Assembly: GCA_950063125.1 (NCBI GenBank)
Contig: CATLZI010000105.1
Location: forward strand, 1 to 7,336
DNA: 7,336 bases
Source: an uncultured Porticoccus sp.
Lineage (GTDB): Bacteria; Pseudomonadota; Gammaproteobacteria; Pseudomonadales; Porticoccaceae
Reading direction: 5' to 3'
The notes under the pieces were generated by a model. The model ran no database searches. It saw only the letters and a list, made by a program, of their open reading frames with translations, and had not been told where the DNA came from. Below, piece after piece: positions 5,105 to 7,336 of the stretch (within the stretch, counting starts at the first letter, position 1; each line of letters begins with the position of its first letter). The translations under genes were made by a program, and so were the position numbers.

Positions 5105-5174
5105 GGTTTTGCCCTAAACTGTTGGTGGTGACAGGATTGTAGCAAAATCATCCGTCAACACACGAGGGTAATAG

Positions 5175-6125
5175 ATGATAGGTCATCCAAAGCAATTTCT
5201 CGGTTACGGTATTTACTGTATCGACGCGCAATACGTGAGGCCGGGCCAGGCCTGTTGTTATCTGCTGGTGGACGACGGTGAGGTGGCGATTATTGAAACC
5301 GGTACCAGTCACACCGTGAGTGCTATCAGTGAGGCACTGGATTCATTGGGTCTGACGGCAGAGGCCGTTCGCTACGTGATTCCCACCCATGTGCACCTCG
5401 ACCACGCCGGTGGTGCCGGATTGCTAATGCAGCGTTACCCAGATGCCCAGCTGGTTGTTCATCCCCGGGGCGCTCGTCATCTGGTGGATCCCACAAAACT
5501 GATAGCGGGTGTTATCGCCGTCTACGGGGAGTCGGCCTATCGGACACTGTATGGCGAGCTTATGGCTGTACCTGAAGAGCGCATTATCAGTGCCGAGGAC
5601 GGGTTACGACTGAATCTGGGTGGGCGCACATTGGAGTTTCGCCATACGCCGGGACATGCCGAGCACCATTGTTGCGTTTGGGATAAGGTCAGTGGCGGCT
5701 GGTTTACCGGAGACACTTTCGGCCTCGCCTATCTGACCCCGGCGCTGGGGGGTGACCGGTTTATCATGCCCACCACGACACCTGTGCAGTTTGCGCCTGA
5801 GCGATTGCTCAGCTCGCTGGACTTGCTGATGAGCTATCGGCCCCGGCGGGTTTATCTCACCCACTATAGCCAGCTGGATGAACCTGAAAATTACGTGATG
5901 TTGTTGCGCGAGCAAATAAACGCCTGGTGTGACATGGCGCTGTCCCTGGAGGCTGGGCCGCAGCGGGAGAGCACGATTTACAAACGTATAACAGAGCTCA
6001 CACTGACACGGATAAAGGCTCGCTGGCCGGATGCCGACATGGCGCTGATTGAGCAGGATCTTGAAATGGATCTTGAACTGAACGCCCAGGGCCTTGAGGT
6101 CTGGTTGCAGCGTCAGCAGCAGTAG
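5175..6125 (+). CDS. MBL-fold metallo-hydrolase (glyoxalase II-like)
   Basis: This 316-residue metallo-beta-lactamase-fold protein has a complete binuclear site: H72, H74, D76 and H77 in THVHLDHAGG, H161 in HTPGHAEHH, bridging D180 in FTGDT, and H230 in YLTHYS. The N-terminal strands (CYLLVDDGEVAIIETGTS) are standard for the superfamily. After about residue 235 a helical C-terminal region with charged helices probably shapes the substrate pocket. No signal peptide is present, so it is cytoplasmic. The motif set fits a hydrolase of thioesters, lactones or similar, but the substrate cannot be named from sequence. ATG 5175 has GAGGGT 5 nt upstream. The gene diverges from coq7 and converges on purD, so it appears monocistronic, and nothing nearby points to a pathway. 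An inverted-repeat element begins 2 nt after its stop. Confidence 0.92.
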   Translation: MIGHPKQFLGYGIYCIDAQYVRPGQACCYLLVDDGEVAIIETGTSHTVSAISEALDSLGLTAEAVRYVIPTHVHLDHAGGAGLLMQRYPDAQLVVHPRGARHLVDPTKLIAGVIAVYGESAYRTLYGELMAVPEERIISAEDGLRLNLGGRTLEFRHTPGHAEHHCCVWDKVSGGWFTGDTFGLAYLTPALGGDRFIMPTTTPVQFAPERLLSSLDLLMSYRPRRVYLTHYSQLDEPENYVMLLREQINAWCDMALSLEAGPQRESTIYKRITELTLTRIKARWPDADMALIEQDLEMDLELNAQGLEVWLQRQQQ

Positions 6126-6127
6126 CC

Positions 6128-6233
6128 AGGGCCTGTTCACACTAAATTTGGTTGCCTCTGTTGTGTGACTAAAAAACGTCAATCCAGGCGTGAGCAATGA
6201 ATTTAGTGATTCTCACTGAGTGACGAGGGCCCT
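6128..6233. repeat. MITE-like or insertion-sequence-remnant inverted repeat
   Basis: A 106-bp non-coding segment is bounded by AGGGCC (6128-6133) and GGCCCT (6228-6233), with a perfect inner 9-bp inverted repeat CACTAAATT/AATTTAGTG (6140-6148 and 6200-6208). The left end AGGGCCTGTTCACACTAA resembles terminal repeats of insertion sequences, but I cannot assign a family. The arms are asymmetric: 6 bp between outer and inner repeats on the left, 19 on the right, which includes a small TCACT-G-AGTGA hairpin. No target-site duplication is evident and no transposase is present. It fills almost the whole gap between the convergent MBL and purD genes. Confidence 0.42.
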
Positions 6234-6247
6234 AACTCGGCTTGCTT

Positions 6248-7336
6248 TCAAACCTTCTCCCGTGCGATCGCCCGATAGCCAATATCGTGGCGAAAATAGA
6301 CATTGTCCCAACAAATCTGTTCTGCCAGCTGGTAAGCCCGCTGCTGGGCTTCAGAGACCGTATTGCCCAGACCGACGGCGCAGAGCACTCGCCCGCCGTT
6401 GGTGGCAACCCGTCCATCAACCTCTCTGGTCCCCGCGTGAAAAACCTTGCTGTCTTCTGTGCCGGAAGCGGGAAGACCTGAGATGACATCACCCTTGCGG
6501 TAGTCATTTGGGTAGCCTCCCGCCGCCAATACGACACCCAGCGCGGCCCGCGGGTCCCAATCGACAGTGCAGTGGTGAAGCGTCTTGTCCAGTGCCGCAG
6601 TACAGAGTGCGACCAGGTCAGATTTTAGCCGCATCATGATCGGCTGGGTTTCCGGATCGCCGAAGCGGCAGTTGTACTCGATCACCTTGGGGGTGCCGTC
6701 GGGCATGATCATCAGTCCGGCATACAGGAAACCGGTGTAACGGTTACCCTCTGCCGCCATCCCCTGCACGGTGGGCTGAATCACCTCGGCCATGACGCGC
6801 TCGTGAACTTCGGGGGTCACCACCGGTGCCGGGGAGTAAGCTCCCATGCCGCCGGTATTCGGCCCCCGGTCGCCGTCATCCCGTGCCTTGTGATCCTGCG
6901 ACGTCGCCATTGGCAGGATGTGCTCCCCGTCCACCATGACAATAAAGCTGGCTTCCTCGCCGGCCAGAAACTCTTCGATCACCACCCGATGGCCGGCGTC
7001 GCCGAAGGCGTTGCCGGCCAGCATATCGTGCACGGCGTTTTCGGCTTCCTCCAGGGTTGTGGCGACAATCACCCCTTTGCCCGCAGCCAGGCCATCGGCC
7101 TTGATGACAATGGGGGCCCCTTTCGCGCGCAGGTAGGCGAGCGCCGCTTCGATCTCAGTGAAATTCTGGTATTCCGCAGTGGGGATGTTGTGGCGCGCCA
7201 GGAAGTCCTTGGTAAACGCCTTGGAACCTTCCAGCTGCGCTGCCCCTTTCGAGGGGCCGAAGGCCCGCAGACCACGACCGGCGAAAAAATCCACAATGCC
7301 ATCCTCCAGTGGCTGTTCCGGGCCGACGATGGTCAG
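6248..7336 (-). CDS. purD: Phosphoribosylamine-glycine ligase (GAR synthetase), partial
   Basis: This gene runs off the right edge; about 362 codons are visible of the usual ~430, so roughly the first 67 residues (start of the N-terminal domain) are missing. PurD joins glycine to 5-phosphoribosylamine using ATP, the second step of de novo purine synthesis. The open frame continues to the last base (LTIVGPEQPLEDGI), so the GTG at 7294 is internal. Visible are FGPSKGAAQLEGSKAFTKDF, the ATP-grasp loop IVIKADGLAAGKGVIVA, EEFLAGEEASFIVMVDGEH, the GPNTGGMGAYSPAPVV segment, the metal/ATP site in CRFGDPETQPIMMRLKSDL, and the C-terminal AAGGYP, VFHAGT, TNGGRVLCAVGLG and DIGYRAI. No frameshift or missing motif is seen. 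In E. coli it follows purH; upstream sequence is outside the window. Confidence 0.97.
   Translation of the reverse strand: MTIVGPEQPLEDGIVDFFAGRGLRAFGPSKGAAQLEGSKAFTKDFLARHNIPTAEYQNFTEIEAALAYLRAKGAPIVIKADGLAAGKGVIVATTLEEAENAVHDMLAGNAFGDAGHRVVIEEFLAGEEASFIVMVDGEHILPMATSQDHKARDDGDRGPNTGGMGAYSPAPVVTPEVHERVMAEVIQPTVQGMAAEGNRYTGFLYAGLMIMPDGTPKVIEYNCRFGDPETQPIMMRLKSDLVALCTAALDKTLHHCTVDWDPRAALGVVLAAGGYPNDYRKGDVISGLPASGTEDSKVFHAGTREVDGRVATNGGRVLCAVGLGNTVSEAQQRAYQLAEQICWDNVYFRHDIGYRAIAREKV

Noticed and set aside
5604..6197. Minus-strand 197-residue open frame antisense to the MBL gene
   Set aside because: Its composition is rich in Gln, His, Arg and Pro without family motifs, while the plus strand encodes a complete metal-binding hydrolase. 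It is an antisense shadow.
7069..7302. Minus-strand 77-residue frame and plus-strand 72-residue frame over purD
   Set aside because: Both are out-of-frame shadows of the clearly conserved purD sequence.

Overview
The window looks like chromosomal DNA of a gammaproteobacterium related to Pseudomonas, possibly a marine Cellvibrionales/Halieaceae-type lineage. The evidence is a Vfr/Crp protein nearly identical in its core to Pseudomonas Vfr, an E. coli YhfA-like OsmC protein, an aerobic ubiquinone gene (coq7), and a trpD-trpC / crp / OsmC / coq7 order that, from memory, matches the Pseudomonas aeruginosa trpGDC-vfr-PA0653-speD-coq7 neighbourhood. No tRNA, rRNA, CRISPR array or intact transposase was found.

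Layout. Positions 1-1146 (+) hold the end of trpD and all of trpC, translationally coupled. A GFA/CENP-V-type zinc protein (1159-1584, -) and crp/vfr (1714-2433, -) follow on the opposite strand. An OsmC/YhfA-like gene (2544-2963, +) diverges from crp. A gene-free stretch of about 520 bp follows (2964-3487), then a LysR-type regulator (3488-4459, +). The stop codon of that gene abuts the stop of convergent coq7 (4460-5104, -). A metallo-beta-lactamase-fold hydrolase (5175-6125, +) diverges from coq7. It converges on purD (6248 to the right edge, -, missing its N-terminus), with a MITE-like inverted repeat in between.

The most interesting part is the apparently empty 2964-3487 interval. On the minus strand it holds two consecutive promoter-to-terminator units of about 195 nt and about 99 nt. 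Each has a sigma70-like promoter with 17-bp spacing preceded by the same 21-bp box (19/21 identical, same distance to the -10). Each also has stem-loops, an unpaired pyrimidine-rich stretch containing CUCCCUC (complementary to Shine-Dalgarno sequences), and a strong intrinsic terminator ending in 7-8 U. I interpret this as a pair of tandem, co-regulated small RNAs with an anti-Shine-Dalgarno seed. They lie divergent to a LysR regulator that is the obvious candidate controller. The arrangement seems to occupy the place where speD lies in Pseudomonas.

The protein-coding genes are mostly housekeeping: tryptophan and purine synthesis, ubiquinone synthesis and cAMP-dependent global regulation. The GFA protein, the LysR regulator and the MBL hydrolase are the accessory pieces. 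Products are recognised from memory of the families, and RNA structures were found by eye without folding software.
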